Origin: Paroceanicella profunda | GTDB lineage: Bacteria; Pseudomonadota; Alphaproteobacteria; Rhodobacterales; Rhodobacteraceae | Direction of reading: 5' to 3' | NCBI RefSeq assembly: GCF_005887635.2 | Contig: NZ_CP040818.1 | Coordinates: 1,394,501-1,458,500 of the forward strand | DNA length: 64,000 nucleotides | Part shown: positions 32,475-41,500 of the stretch, one piece after another | Numbering within the stretch: the first letter of the stretch is position 1 | How the letters are laid out: the number at the start of each line of letters is the position of its first letter | The notes under the pieces: generated by a model | Database searches by the model: none | What the model saw: only the letters and a program-made list of their open reading frames with translations | What the model was told of the DNA's origin: nothing | Program-made: the position numbers and the translations under genes

Positions 32475-33572
32475 ATGGGCTTCAAATGCGGAATTGTCGG
32501 GCTGCCGAACGTCGGCAAGTCGACGCTCTTCAATGCCCTCACGCGGACGGCCGCGGCGCAGGCGGCGAACTTCCCCTTCTGCACCATCGAGCCGAACGTG
32601 GGCGAGGTGGCGGTGCCGGACGCCCGGCTCGACACGCTGGCGGGAATCGCCGGCTCGAAGCAGATCATCCCCACCCGCCTCACCTTCGTGGACATCGCCG
32701 GCCTGGTGAAGGGCGCTTCGAAGGGCGAGGGGCTCGGCAACCAGTTCCTCGCCAACATCCGCGAGACCGATGCCGTGGCCCATGTGCTGCGCTGCTTCGA
32801 GGATGACGATGTCACCCATGTCGAGGGCCGGGTGGACCCGATCTCCGACGCCGAGGTGATCGAGACCGAGCTGATGCTCTCCGACCTCGAGAGCATCGAG
32901 AAGCGCCTGCAGAACCTCGCCCGCAAGGTGCGCGGCGGCGACCGCGAGGCCGCCGATCAGGAGCGCTTGCTGAAGGAGGCCCAGGCGGCGCTGGAAGAGG
33001 GCCGCCCGGCCCGCACCGTGAAGGTCTCCGAGGATGACGCCCGGGCCTGGAGCCTGCTGCAGCTCATCACCGCGAAACCGGTGCTCTTCGTGTGCAACGT
33101 GGACGAGGCCTCGGCGGCCAGCGGCAACGCCCATTCCGACCGCGTGGCCGAGATGGCCGCGGCGCAGGGCGCGGTGTCGGTGGTGATCTCGGCGGCGATC
33201 GAGGAGGAAATCTCCCAGCTCGGCGACGAGGACCGTGACATGTTCCTGGAGGAAATGGGCCTCACGGAGCCGGGCCTGGACCGGATGATCCGCGCCGGCT
33301 ACGGGCTGCTGGGCCTGCAGACCTACTTTACCGTGGGGCCGAAGGAAGCCCGCGCCTGGACCATCCCGGCCGGCACCCACGCGCCGCAGGCCGCCGGCGT
33401 GATCCACGGCGACTTCGAGCGTGGCTTCATCCGCGCCGAGACCATCGCCTACGACGACTACGTGGCCTGCAAGGGCGAGGCCGGCGCGCGGGACGCGGGC
33501 AAGTTGCGCGCCGAGGGCAAGTCCTACATGGTCAAGGACGGGGACGTGCTGCACTTCCTCTTCAACACCTGA
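32475..33572 (+). CDS. ychF: Redox-regulated ribosome-associated ATPase YchF (OLA1)
   Basis: A 365-residue OLA1/YchF protein of the Obg superfamily that prefers ATP to GTP and binds ribosomes. The P-loop is GLPNVGKST (9-17), followed by FPFCTIEPNVG and DIAGLVKGASKGEGLGNQF (switch II). The C-terminal TGS-like domain holds RAWTIPAGTHAPQAAGVIH and ends KSYMVKDGDVLHFLFNT, both near-invariant in the family. The ATG at 32475 gives the usual length of about 363-366. It is unrelated in function to the divergent TRAP operon. Confidence 0.97.
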   Translation: MGFKCGIVGLPNVGKSTLFNALTRTAAAQAANFPFCTIEPNVGEVAVPDARLDTLAGIAGSKQIIPTRLTFVDIAGLVKGASKGEGLGNQFLANIRETDAVAHVLRCFEDDDVTHVEGRVDPISDAEVIETELMLSDLESIEKRLQNLARKVRGGDREAADQERLLKEAQAALEEGRPARTVKVSEDDARAWSLLQLITAKPVLFVCNVDEASAASGNAHSDRVAEMAAAQGAVSVVISAAIEEEISQLGDEDRDMFLEEMGLTEPGLDRMIRAGYGLLGLQTYFTVGPKEARAWTIPAGTHAPQAAGVIHGDFERGFIRAETIAYDDYVACKGEAGARDAGKLRAEGKSYMVKDGDVLHFLFNT

Positions 33573-33615
33573 GGCATCGGCCGGCCGGCCGGGGCCGCTT
33601 TCCCCGGAGGCCGGA

Positions 33616-34151
33616 ATGACCGACGAGACCATCGCCATCGGGCCCTATCCCGAGGGGCTCGGCTACAGCCGGGCTCCGCGCGCGGCGGCGCGGCACATGC
33701 TCCGGCCGCTGACCAGGCTGAGGCTGGCGGGCTGGGGGCTGTTTGCCTGCAGCATGTTCGTTCCCCCGCTGCTGCTGAGATCGGGTGTCGTGGGCTGGCA
33801 AGGCACCGCCTCGGCGCGGATCATCACCGGGGCGGCCCTGTGCGGGCTGGTTCTGATCATCGTCGAAATGCTGTTGCGCCGGCGCTGGGCGGCACGGGCG
33901 ATGGCCGCGCACTACACGCCCGGCGGCGCGCTGTCGCTGGACGGGGAGGGGCGCATTTCACCCGCCCCGGCCTGCGCCATTCACTGTTCTGGTCGCATGT
34001 CGACGCGGTGGAGCGGGTGAAGGACATGCTGGTGATCCGCTCGGGCGTGAGCACCCTGCCGGTGCCGCTCTCCGCCCTGCCGGAGGGGATGAGCCCCGAG
34101 GCGCTGCAGGCACGCATCGAGGGCCATGTCGCCGCCGCGAAGGTCTTCTGA
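33616..34151 (+). pseudogene. Small membrane protein gene (YcxB-like) broken by a frameshift
   Basis: The ATG at 33616 has GGAGG 6 nt upstream. The first frame encodes two predicted helices (LRLAGWGLFACSMFVPPLLL and RIITGAALCGLVLIIVEMLL) and then HYTPGGALSLDGEG. Near 33945-33965 the sense passes to another frame, which continues FTRPGLRHSLFWSHVDAVER, then KDMLVIRSGVSTLPVPLSAL, and stops at 34151. The joined product of about 178 residues looks like a YcxB-type protein (two helices then a C-terminal PH-like domain). Read straight, the first frame ends early at 34020 with an unlikely tail. One missing or two extra bases explain it; whether real or a sequencing error cannot be told. Confidence 0.65.
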
Positions 34152-34242
34152 CCCCGCCGCTTGTTCGGCGGAGGCCCGTTCCGGGCCATTCCCCTTGCCT
34201 CGTCGCCCCGCCTGCGGCGGCGCTCCTCGGGCGGCGCCCGTG

Positions 34243-34845
34243 TCAGGCGGTCTCCATCTCGCCCATCAGGGTGCGGAAGCGCTCGATGTAGCCGCCGCGC
34301 ACCACCGCGGGGGGCTGGGGGTCGAGGGTGACGGAGGCGATGAGCGCGGCATCGGGGCGGCCGAAGTAACGCCCGGCCTCGGCTTCGGAGAACCCGGCGA
34401 TCTGCACCGCCTCAAGCCAGGCGGACAGCCGGTCGGCCTTCTTGATCTGCGCCTTCACCCGCGCGGGCAGCACCGCCGGCAGGCCGAAGCGCAGGTGGAC
34501 GGCCTGCATCAGCCTGTCCTCCAGCGCGCGGTAATCGGCGCCGATCGTGTGCTTCACCGGCGAGATCATGTCGCCCACCACGTATTCCGGCGCATCGTGC
34601 AGCAGGGCGGCGAGGCGCCATTTCACCGGCGCCTCCGGGGCGATGAGGCCGAAGAACTCCTCCACCAGCAGGGAATGCTCGGCCACCGAATAGGGCCAGG
34701 CGCCCATGGTCTGGCCGTTCCAGCGCGCCACGAAGGCGAGCCCGTGGGCGATATCCTCGATCTCGATGTCGAAGGGGGACGGGTCGAGCAGGTCGAGCCG
34801 GCGTCCGGAAAGCATGCGCTGCCAGGCGCGGGTACTGCGGGGCAA
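34243..34845 (-). CDS. HD-domain phosphohydrolase
   Basis: A 200-residue HD-superfamily hydrolase of the YfbR-like type common in Alphaproteobacteria. The metal ligands are the first His in [14 protein letters not shown], the HD pair in [19 protein letters not shown] and a later Asp ([12 protein letters not shown]). The substrate is probably a nucleotide, but this is not determined. Conserved sequence begins at about [20 protein letters not shown], so a TTG start at 34845 with GGGAGA upstream is preferred; the first in-frame ATG (34815) would cut into it. It is divergent from ahcY with 118 bp between. Confidence 0.8.
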   Translation of the reverse strand: MPRSTRAWQRMLSGRRLDLLDPSPFDIEIEDIAHGLAFVARWNGQTMGAWPYSVAEHSLLVEEFFGLIAPEAPVKWRLAALLHDAPEYVVGDMISPVKHTIGADYRALEDRLMQAVHLRFGLPAVLPARVKAQIKKADRLSAWLEAVQIAGFSEAEAGRYFGRPDAALIASVTLDPQPPAVVRGGYIERFRTLMGEMETA

Positions 34846-34963
34846 ACGGGTTCTCCCGAGTTGTCTGTATTCACTTCGCGTCAAGCTCCAAGCCCGACAT
34901 TGTCGGCCCCCGGCGAAGGTGGTAACAGGCCATAACATCCCAATTGTCTCAGAGGAGCCTTTC

Positions 34964-36355
34964 ATGTCCACGGATTACATTGTCAAGGATATCGGATTGG
35001 CCGGTTACGGCCGCAAGGAACTCGACATCGCCGAGACGGAGATGCCGGGGCTGATGGCGCTGCGCGAGGAGTTCGGCACCGCAAAGCCGCTCAAGGGCGC
35101 GCGCATCGCGGGCTCCCTGCACATGACCATCCAGACCGCCGTGCTGATCGAGACGCTGGTCGCGCTCGGGGCCGAGGTGCGCTGGGCCTCCTGCAACATC
35201 TTCTCCACCCAGGACCACGCCGCCGCGGCCATCGCCGCCGCCGGCATCCCGGTCTTCGCCATCAAGGGCGAGACCCTGGCCGAGTACTGGGACTATGCGG
35301 ACAAGATCTTCGACTTTGCCGAGGGCGCCAACCTGATCCTTGACGATGGCGGCGACGCCACGCTCTACATCCTCATGGGCGCGCGGGTGGAGGCGGGCGA
35401 GACCGACCTCATCGCCACGCCCACGTCCGAGGAAGAGGAGTGCCTCTTCGCCCAGATCAAAAAGCGCATGGCCGCGAACCCGGGCTGGTTCACCAAGCAG
35501 CGCGACATGCTCAAGGGCGTCTCCGAGGAGACCACCACCGGCGTCCACCGGCTCTACGAGCTGATGAAGCAGGGCCAGCTGCCCTTCCCGGCGATCAACG
35601 TGAACGACAGCGTCACCAAGTCGAAGTTCGACAACAAGTACGGCTGCAAGGAATCGCTGGTCGACGGCATCCGCCGCGCCACCGACACGATGATGGCCGG
35701 CAAGGTGGCCGTGGTCTGCGGCTACGGCGACGTGGGCAAGGGCTCCGCCGCAAGCTTGCGCGGCGCCGGCGCGCGGGTGAAGGTGACCGAGATCGACCCG
35801 ATCTGCGCCCTGCAGGCGGCGATGGACGGGTTCGAGGTGGTGACGCTGGAGGATGTCGTGTCCTCTGCCGACATCTTCATCACCACCACCGGCAACAAGG
35901 ACGTGATCCGCATCGAGCACATGCGCGAGATGAAGGACATGGCCATCGTCGGCAACATCGGCCACTTCGACAACGAGATCCAGGTGGCGGCGCTGAAGAA
36001 CCACAAGTGGACCAACATCAAGCCGCAGGTCGACATGGTCGAGATGCCCTCGGGCGCGCGGCTGATCCTGCTCTCCGAGGGGCGGCTGCTGAACCTCGGC
36101 AACGCCACCGGCCACCCGAGCTTCGTGATGTCCGCCTCCTTCACCAACCAGGTGCTGGCGCAGATCGAGCTCTGGACCCGCGGCGCGCAGTACAAGAACG
36201 AGGTCTACGTGCTGCCCAAGCATCTCGACGAGAAGGTGGCGGCGCTGCATCTCGCCAAGCTGGGCGTGAAGCTCACCACCCTCTCCTCCGAGCAGGCGGC
36301 CTACATCGGCGTGCCCACCGAGGGCCCGTTCAAGGCCGACCATTACCGCTACTGA
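34964..36355 (+). CDS. ahcY: S-adenosylhomocysteine hydrolase (adenosylhomocysteinase)
   Basis: A 463-residue NAD-dependent enzyme splitting S-adenosylhomocysteine into adenosine and homocysteine, the recycling step after methyltransferase reactions. Visible motifs are [30 protein letters not shown], the NAD-binding loop [17 protein letters not shown], and the invariant C-terminus KADHYRY. It includes the roughly 40-residue insert of bacterial forms ([20 protein letters not shown]). The ATG at 34964 follows AGAGGAG at 5-6 nt. It is a single gene with its own terminator at 36396. Confidence 0.97.
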   Translation: MSTDYIVKDIGLAGYGRKELDIAETEMPGLMALREEFGTAKPLKGARIAGSLHMTIQTAVLIETLVALGAEVRWASCNIFSTQDHAAAAIAAAGIPVFAIKGETLAEYWDYADKIFDFAEGANLILDDGGDATLYILMGARVEAGETDLIATPTSEEEECLFAQIKKRMAANPGWFTKQRDMLKGVSEETTTGVHRLYELMKQGQLPFPAINVNDSVTKSKFDNKYGCKESLVDGIRRATDTMMAGKVAVVCGYGDVGKGSAASLRGAGARVKVTEIDPICALQAAMDGFEVVTLEDVVSSADIFITTTGNKDVIRIEHMREMKDMAIVGNIGHFDNEIQVAALKNHKWTNIKPQVDMVEMPSGARLILLSEGRLLNLGNATGHPSFVMSASFTNQVLAQIELWTRGAQYKNEVYVLPKHLDEKVAALHLAKLGVKLTTLSSEQAAYIGVPTEGPFKADHYRY

Positions 36356-36395
36356 GCCCGCGCCCGGGCAGCCGGGCGCACCGGCCCGACGACGA

Positions 36396-36424
36396 CGGGG
36401 CAGCCGAAGTGGCTGCCCCGTTTC
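36396..36424 (+). terminator. Intrinsic terminator of ahcY
   Basis: A perfect 10-bp stem, CGGGGCAGCC / GGCTGCCCCG, with loop GAAGT is followed by TTTCGTTC, 40 bp after the ahcY stop. This is the usual place and shape for Rho-independent termination. Confidence 0.85.
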
Positions 36425-36465
36425 GTTCATACCTCTGTAATCATTGAATTTTACGCATCATGTGC

Positions 36466-36789
36466 TTGCCCGGACAGGCATTTTCCGCGATAGTATCTGT
36501 GCAAGCCTAGAATGGGCGCCGGAAGCCGGATCAACGCAAGGTGGGATATCTCCCGCGCGTCTCCTGATCGCCTTCGGCAAGCTTCTCCCGACATCGACCC
36601 GCTCCTCGGAGGGCGGATATTCCAAGGCCCGGAGGCCCCCGTCTGACGTGTCAGCGGTCGGCCGTCTCCGCGCAGTTGAAGCAGACCTGTCGATGCAGGG
36701 AACGGAACACCCGTGGGAGCCGGCCAGGCGCATCACTGCGCCAGGCCAGGTGGGGCGGCGGAGAGCTTCCTGGGCAGGAGCTCTCCGCC
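36466..36789 (+). ncRNA. Candidate small transcript between ahcY and the repeat array
   Basis: A region of lower GC than its surroundings has TTGCCC (36466-36471), a 17-nt spacer and GATAGT (36489-36494). About 260 bp later comes an 11-bp perfect hairpin (GGCGGAGAGCT / AGCTCTCCGCC, 36757-36789) followed by ACTTTATT. This could bound a small RNA of about 290 nt. A 44-codon frame at about 36512 lacks a Shine-Dalgarno. No known RNA family was recognised; it may be only decayed sequence. Confidence 0.25.
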
Positions 36790-36882
36790 ACTTTATTGCG
36801 TGGGCGTGTGGCGTTCGGGCCAGGCGCTGCTACAGGGCCGCCGCGCCGCGCTGAGGCCGGCAGTGCGGGAGACGCCGAGCGG

Positions 36883-37255
36883 CTGCGTGCGAGAGGCTCG
36901 GCGTCGAGGCCGGGCGCCGGGTGCTGGCGTCGGACGCTGCGTGCGAGAGGCCCGGCGTCGAGGCCGGGCGCTGAGCGCGTGGGCCGGATCCGGAACTCCG
37001 AGGCTGGAGACAAGGCGGGGGGCTGTGCCAGGAACTCTGGGGTCAGACGCAGGGCGTGTGGGCCAGACCCGGAGCGCTGGTGTCGGACGCCGAATGCGTG
37101 TTCCGGACCCGGAGGTCCGGGGCTGGATGCAGGGCGCGGGGGCCGCCCCCGGAGCGCGGGGCCGGACGATGAGCGCGGGGGTCGCACCCGGAGCGCTGGG
37201 TTCGGAGGCCGGGCGTGGGGGCCGGATCCGGAGTGCCGGGGCCGGGCGCCACAGC
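36883..37255. repeat. Degenerate ~38-bp tandem repeat, about 7 copies plus a 54-bp duplication
   Basis: Fills the right half of the 908-bp spacer between convergent ahcY and the EVE gene. A 33-bp stretch starting CTGCGTGCGAGAGGC occurs at 36883 and 36937. From about 36975 onward seven units of 35-40 bp share GTGGGGGCCGGA and CCGGAGCGCTGGG-like words. The plus strand is G-rich. No gene is supported. Confidence 0.7.
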
Positions 37256-37263
37256 CCCGTCCC

Positions 37264-37683
37264 CTACCCCTCGAAACCGCCCATCTCGCAGAGAACCGCC
37301 CATTCCTCTGGCGTGACGGGCTGCACCGAGAGCCGGGAATTGTTCACCAGGATCATCTTCTCCAGCGCCGGCGTCTGCTTGCACATGTCCAGCGTGATCG
37401 GGGTGGCGAAGGGGCCCACGGCGCGGATGTCCACGCATTCCCAGCGCGTGTCCTCGGTGGTGCTGTCCGGGTGGCACAGGGCCGAGACCTCCACCACGCC
37501 CATGATCCGCTTCTCGTTCACCGAGTGGTAGAAGAAGCCGCGGTCGCCGAGGGCCATCGCGCGCATGTTGTTGCGCGCCTGGTAGTTGCGCACGCCGTTC
37601 CATTCCTCGCCCGCGGCGCCCCTGGCCACCTGGTCGTCCCAGGACCAGGTGCCGGGTTCCGATTTGAAGAGCCAGTAGTTCAT
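37264..37683 (-). CDS. EVE-domain (PUA-like) protein
   Basis: A 139-residue single-domain EVE protein, related to PUA and YTH domains that bind modified nucleobases. It opens [20 protein letters not shown], the family signature, with WNGVRNYQARNNMRAMALGD and FFYHSVNEKRIMGVVEV following. The role in bacteria is not settled; binding modified DNA or RNA is proposed for the family. Its ATG overlaps the gpsA stop (ATGA), giving tsaD-gpsA-EVE with all three coupled, an order found in many Alphaproteobacteria. Confidence 0.92.
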   Translation of the reverse strand: MNYWLFKSEPGTWSWDDQVARGAAGEEWNGVRNYQARNNMRAMALGDRGFFYHSVNEKRIMGVVEVSALCHPDSTTEDTRWECVDIRAVGPFATPITLDMCKQTPALEKMILVNNSRLSVQPVTPEEWAVLCEMGGFEG

Positions 37684-38573
37684 GTCATCCCCTTGGATTC
37701 GGTCGTCAGCGGCCGGGCGAGAAGCTGCGCCATCGCCTCGCGCACTGTTATCTCCCTCGAAAGCAGCTGTGCAACCGCCGTGATGATCGGCACCTCCACC
37801 CCCCCGCGGCGGGCGAGGGACAGCGCGGCGGCGGCGGTCGGCCGGCCCTCCTGGGTTACCGCGTCCGGCGCCGCGCCGCGCCCCAGCGCATGGCCGAGCG
37901 CGAAGTTGCGTGACAGCGGCGAGTTGCAGGTGAGCGACAGGTCGCCCAGGCCGGAGAGGCCGGAGAAAGTTTCCCGCCGTCCGCCGAGAGCGGTGCCCAG
38001 CCGGGTCATCTCGGCGAAGCCTCGGGTCATCAGCGCGGCGCGGGCGCTGTCGCCCAGCCCGGCGCCGATGGCCGCGCCGCAGGCGATGGCGAAGACGTTC
38101 TTCAGCGCGCCGCCCAGCTGCGCCCCGATGATGTCGTCGGTGAGGTAGAGCCGCAGCGCCCGGGTGGAGAGCCTGCGCTGCAGGGCCTGCGCGGCGGCGG
38201 TCCCGGCACAGGCGAGGGTGAGCGCGGTGGGCAGGCCCCGGGCGAGATCGGCGGCGAAACCCGGCCCGGTGAGCGCGGCCAGCGGCCCGGCATGCCCCGC
38301 CGCCACCTGCGATTGCAGCGCCAGCCCCTCCGGCGTGAGCCCCTTGGCGCAGAGCACCAGCGGCACGGGCGGGCCCGGCGGCAGGGCGGCGAGCACCCCG
38401 GCCGTGGCCCCTGCCGGCACGGCGGCGAGCAGGATGTCGCCCTCCGCCCGCTCCGGCGCCGCGCCGCGGCCATGCAGCGCCACGGGTGCGCCGCCTTCCC
38501 GGAACGTGGTGGCGAGAGCCGAGCCGAAGGCCCCTGCGCCGAGAATGTGGATCACGCCCGCCGGCGCGCTCAT
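37680..38573 (-). CDS. gpsA: Glycerol-3-phosphate dehydrogenase [NAD(P)+]
   Basis: A 297-residue cytoplasmic enzyme reducing dihydroxyacetone phosphate to sn-glycerol 3-phosphate for phospholipid synthesis. Features are the cofactor loop [48 protein letters not shown], catalytic lysine in [15 protein letters not shown], and [16 protein letters not shown]. It is somewhat shorter than the 330-residue norm, with a compact cofactor domain. Its start overlaps tsaD by 4 bp. Confidence 0.93.
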   Translation of the reverse strand: MSAPAGVIHILGAGAFGSALATTFREGGAPVALHGRGAAPERAEGDILLAAVPAGATAGVLAALPPGPPVPLVLCAKGLTPEGLALQSQVAAGHAGPLAALTGPGFAADLARGLPTALTLACAGTAAAQALQRRLSTRALRLYLTDDIIGAQLGGALKNVFAIACGAAIGAGLGDSARAALMTRGFAEMTRLGTALGGRRETFSGLSGLGDLSLTCNSPLSRNFALGHALGRGAAPDAVTQEGRPTAAAALSLARRGGVEVPIITAVAQLLSREITVREAMAQLLARPLTTESKGMT

Positions 38574-39664
38574 GCCTTCGCCCCCTTGCGCCCCGAGCCC
38601 AGCATGGCGGCGGCCGAGGCGTCCAGCGGCCAGCGCGGGCGGGCGCCCAGCGCCATGTCGTCCGGCCCGCGCAGGCCGAGCTGCTCCAGCCCGGCCCAGG
38701 CGATCATCGCGCCGTTGTCCGTGCACAGGGCCAGCGGCGGGGCGAGGAAGGCGAAGCCCTCCGCCGCCGCGGCCCCGGTGAGGGCGGCGCGCAGCACCGC
38801 GTTCGCCGCCACGCCGCCGGCCACGGCAAGGGTCTGCGGCCCGTGGGTCTGCGCGAAGAGGCGGAAGGCGCGGCGGGTCTTCTCCGCCATCACCTCCGCC
38901 ACCGCCTGCTGGAAACCGGCGCAGAGGTCGCGCCGGTCCTGCACGGTGAGGCCGCCCTTTTCCGCCACGATCCGGTCCCGCGCGCGGCGCACGGCGGTTT
39001 TCAGGCCGGAGAAGGAGAAATCGCAGTCCGGCCGGTCCAGCAGCGGCCGGGGGAAGCCGAAGCGCGCGCCGTCGCCCAGGGCGGCCTCGCGTTCCACCGC
39101 CGGGCCGCCGGGATAGCCCAGGGCCAGCATCTTCGCGCATTTGTCGAAGGCCTCGCCCGGGGCGTCGTCGATGGTGCCGCCGAGGCGGCGGAAGCGTTCC
39201 GGCCCCTCCACGGCGAGGAACTGGCAGTGCCCGCCGGAGACCAGCAGCATGAGATAGGGGTAGGCGAGCCCGTCGGTCAGCCGCGGGGTGAGCGCGTGGC
39301 CGGAGAGGTGGTTCACCCCGATCAGCGGCAGCCCGGCGCCCGCCGCCAGCCCCTTCGCGCACATCACCCCGGAGACGACGCCGCCGATCAGCCCCGGCCC
39401 GGAGGTGACGGCGATGGCGTCCACCTCCGCCAGGGTGAGCCCGGCCTGCGCCAGCGCGCGCTCCACGCAGAGGTCCAGCCGCTCCGCATGGGCGCGGGCC
39501 GCGATCTCGGGCACCACGCCGCCGAAGGCCGCGTGCAGCTCGGCCTGGCCGGACACCACGGAGGACAGGATCTCCCCCGCGCCGCCGGGCCGGCCGCGCA
39601 CCACGGCAGCGGCCGTGTCGTCACAGCTCGATTCGAGGCCGAGGAGGGTCAGGGTCCGGTCCAT
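38570..39664 (-). CDS. tsaD: tRNA N6-threonylcarbamoyladenosine transferase subunit TsaD
   Basis: A 364-residue ASKHA-fold protein that transfers the threonylcarbamoyl group to A37 of ANN-decoding tRNAs, with TsaB and TsaE. The N-terminus [17 protein letters not shown] and the metal-binding pair in [13 protein letters not shown] (His119, His123) are diagnostic; [27 protein letters not shown] and [15 protein letters not shown] are also seen. It is the first gene of tsaD-gpsA-EVE and divergent from hemC with only 53 bp between starts, a conserved alphaproteobacterial arrangement. Confidence 0.96.
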   Translation of the reverse strand: MDRTLTLLGLESSCDDTAAAVVRGRPGGAGEILSSVVSGQAELHAAFGGVVPEIAARAHAERLDLCVERALAQAGLTLAEVDAIAVTSGPGLIGGVVSGVMCAKGLAAGAGLPLIGVNHLSGHALTPRLTDGLAYPYLMLLVSGGHCQFLAVEGPERFRRLGGTIDDAPGEAFDKCAKMLALGYPGGPAVEREAALGDGARFGFPRPLLDRPDCDFSFSGLKTAVRRARDRIVAEKGGLTVQDRRDLCAGFQQAVAEVMAEKTRRAFRLFAQTHGPQTLAVAGGVAANAVLRAALTGAAAAEGFAFLAPPLALCTDNGAMIAWAGLEQLGLRGPDDMALGARPRWPLDASAAAMLGSGRKGAKA

Positions 39665-39717
39665 TGGTCATTTTTGTCCGATTGCCAGCACGTCCCCGCG
39701 CAGGTAACACCGCGGAC

Positions 39718-40650
39718 ATGACCACGCAATGCTCCCCCGCCGAGCCGCTGTGCATTGGCACGCGCGGTTCACCGCTGGCGCTCGCCCAGGCCGAGGAAAC
39801 CCGCGATCGGCTGATGGCCGCGCACGGGCTGCCGCAGGACGCCTTCCGGATCAGGGTCATCCGCACCACGGGTGACGCGGTGCAGGACCGCTCGCTGGCC
39901 GAGATCGGCGGCAAGGGCCTGTTCACCAAGGAGATCGAGGAGGCCCTGCTCTCCCGCGAGATCGACATTGCGGTGCATTCCATGAAGGACGTGGCGACCC
40001 TGCTGCCCGAGGGGCTGGTGATCGACACGCTGCTTCCGCGCGCCGACGTGCGGGACGCCTTCATCTCCTCGCGCCACACCGGGCTCGAGGACCTGCCGCA
40101 GGGCGCCACGGTGGGCACCTCCTCGCTGCGCCGCCGGGCCCAGCTGCTGGCGGTGCGGCCGGACCTGCGGGTGGTGGAGTTTCGCGGCAACGTCCAGACC
40201 CGGCTGAAGAAACTGGAGACGGGCGTGGCCGAGGCCACGTTCCTCGCCTGTGCCGGGTTGCAGCGGCTGGGCCGCGCCGGGCTGGGCATCCCCCTGTCCG
40301 TGGAGACGGTGCTGCCCGCGCCGGCGCAGGGTGCCATCGGCATCGAGCGCCGGGTCGACGATGCCCGCGCCCAAGCCCTTCTGGCCCCGCTGGGCGACGC
40401 GGAAACCGCCGCCTGCGTGGCGGTGGAGCGCGCCTTCCTCGCCGCGCTGGACGGCTCCTGCCGCACGCCGATCGCGGCACTGGCCCGGGTCTCCGTCGGC
40501 GGACTCAGCTTTCGCGGCGAGATCCTGCGCCCGGACGGCACCGAGCGTCACACCGCCGAATGGTCCGGCCCGGAGGCGGACGCCGCCGCCGCGGCCAGGG
40601 CCCTCGGCGAGAGCCTGAGGGAGCGTGCCGGTGCCGGATTCTTCGGCTGA
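39718..40650 (+). CDS. hemC: Porphobilinogen deaminase (hydroxymethylbilane synthase)
   Basis: A 310-residue enzyme polymerising four porphobilinogens into hydroxymethylbilane in haem synthesis. Motifs are LCIGTRGSPLALAQAEETRD, AEIGGKGLFTKEIEEALL, HSMKDVATLLPEGL with the catalytic Asp91, GTSSLRRRAQLLAVRPDL, and the cofactor-binding Cys248 in LDGSCRTPIAAL. The ATG at 39718 agrees with the family length; the frame extends upstream without conservation. It overlaps hemD by 26 bp. Confidence 0.96.
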   Translation: MTTQCSPAEPLCIGTRGSPLALAQAEETRDRLMAAHGLPQDAFRIRVIRTTGDAVQDRSLAEIGGKGLFTKEIEEALLSREIDIAVHSMKDVATLLPEGLVIDTLLPRADVRDAFISSRHTGLEDLPQGATVGTSSLRRRAQLLAVRPDLRVVEFRGNVQTRLKKLETGVAEATFLACAGLQRLGRAGLGIPLSVETVLPAPAQGAIGIERRVDDARAQALLAPLGDAETAACVAVERAFLAALDGSCRTPIAALARVSVGGLSFRGEILRPDGTERHTAEWSGPEADAAAAARALGESLRERAGAGFFG

Positions 40651-41374
40651 GCTGCTCATCACCCGGCCCGAGCCGCAGGCCGCCGGCTTCGCGCAGCGGG
40701 TGGCGGAGGCCTGGCCCGGCGCCTTCCGGCCGCTGCTGATGCCGCTCACCGAGATCGTGGACGAGCCGGCCGACATCTCGCTGGACGGCGTGCAGGCGTT
40801 GCTGTTCACCTCGGCGAACGGCGTGCGTGCCTTCTGCGCGCTGAGCGCGGCGCGCCACCTGCCGGCGCTCTGCGTGGGAGATGCCACCGCCGAAGCCGCC
40901 GCCGCTGCCGGCTTCGCCGCCGAATCGGCGCAGGGAGACGCCTCCGCCCTCGCCACGCTCGCGGCCCGGGCGGCCCTGCCCGGCGGCGGGGATTATCTCT
41001 GGCCGCATGGCCGCAGCACTGCGGGGGACATTGCCGGCGCGCTGGCGGCCGAGGGGGTGGGGGTGCGCGAGGCGGTGGTCTACGATGCCCGCCCGGTGGC
41101 CGGCATCCCCGCGTCCGTGGCGGCGCGGCTGGAGGAGGGCGGGCTGCGCGTCGCCACCTTCCTGTCGCCGCGCGCGGCGCGTCTCTTCGCCGGGCTGGCC
41201 GAAACGGCCCTGGCGCAGGGGCAGGGCTGGGCGCTGGGCGCCACCGCGGCGCTGTGCATCTCCCGGGCCGCCTCGGCCCCGCTCTCCGGCCTGGGGTTCG
41301 AGCGCCTCTGCCTGGCCGACCGGCCGGACGCGGAGGCGGTGATCGAGGGCCTGGGACAGTTTGTCGGGCGGTGA
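40625..41374 (+). CDS. hemD: Uroporphyrinogen-III synthase
   Basis: A 249-residue two-domain HemD protein closing and inverting ring D of hydroxymethylbilane. The family is poorly conserved. Landmarks here are LLITRPEPQAAGFAQRV at the start, LLFTSANGVRAFC, and VATFLSPRAARLFAGL. The GTG start at 40625 overlaps the end of hemC, so synthesis is coupled; another GTG six bases on is possible. It sits in hemC-hemD-mitofilin-hemY, which supports the call. Confidence 0.9.
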   Translation: MPVPDSSAELLITRPEPQAAGFAQRVAEAWPGAFRPLLMPLTEIVDEPADISLDGVQALLFTSANGVRAFCALSAARHLPALCVGDATAEAAAAAGFAAESAQGDASALATLAARAALPGGGDYLWPHGRSTAGDIAGALAAEGVGVREAVVYDARPVAGIPASVAARLEEGGLRVATFLSPRAARLFAGLAETALAQGQGWALGATAALCISRAASAPLSGLGFERLCLADRPDAEAVIEGLGQFVGR

Positions 41375-41500
41375 AACCCCGCATCCGACAGGAAGAATTG
41401 TTGCCCCGGGCGAAGGGCTGACCTACCTTCCCCCCACAGGCGGATGGGTGCTGGCGGTGTCTTGCCGCCTGCCAGAATTGCAGGAGGATGTGCCGGTCCC

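Noticed and set aside
34846..34963. SAH or SAM riboswitch before ahcY
   Set aside because: The 118-bp leader shows none of the conserved SAH or SAM-II core sequences; only a weak promoter-like TTGTCG-n17-TAACAG.
36444..36854. 136-codon frame after ahcY
   Set aside because: No ribosome site, no domain, and it runs through the 36757 hairpin and toward the repeat array.
37680..39362. 560-residue version of GpsA
   Set aside because: The N-terminal 263 residues are the tsaD sequence read in another frame; GpsA begins at 38573.
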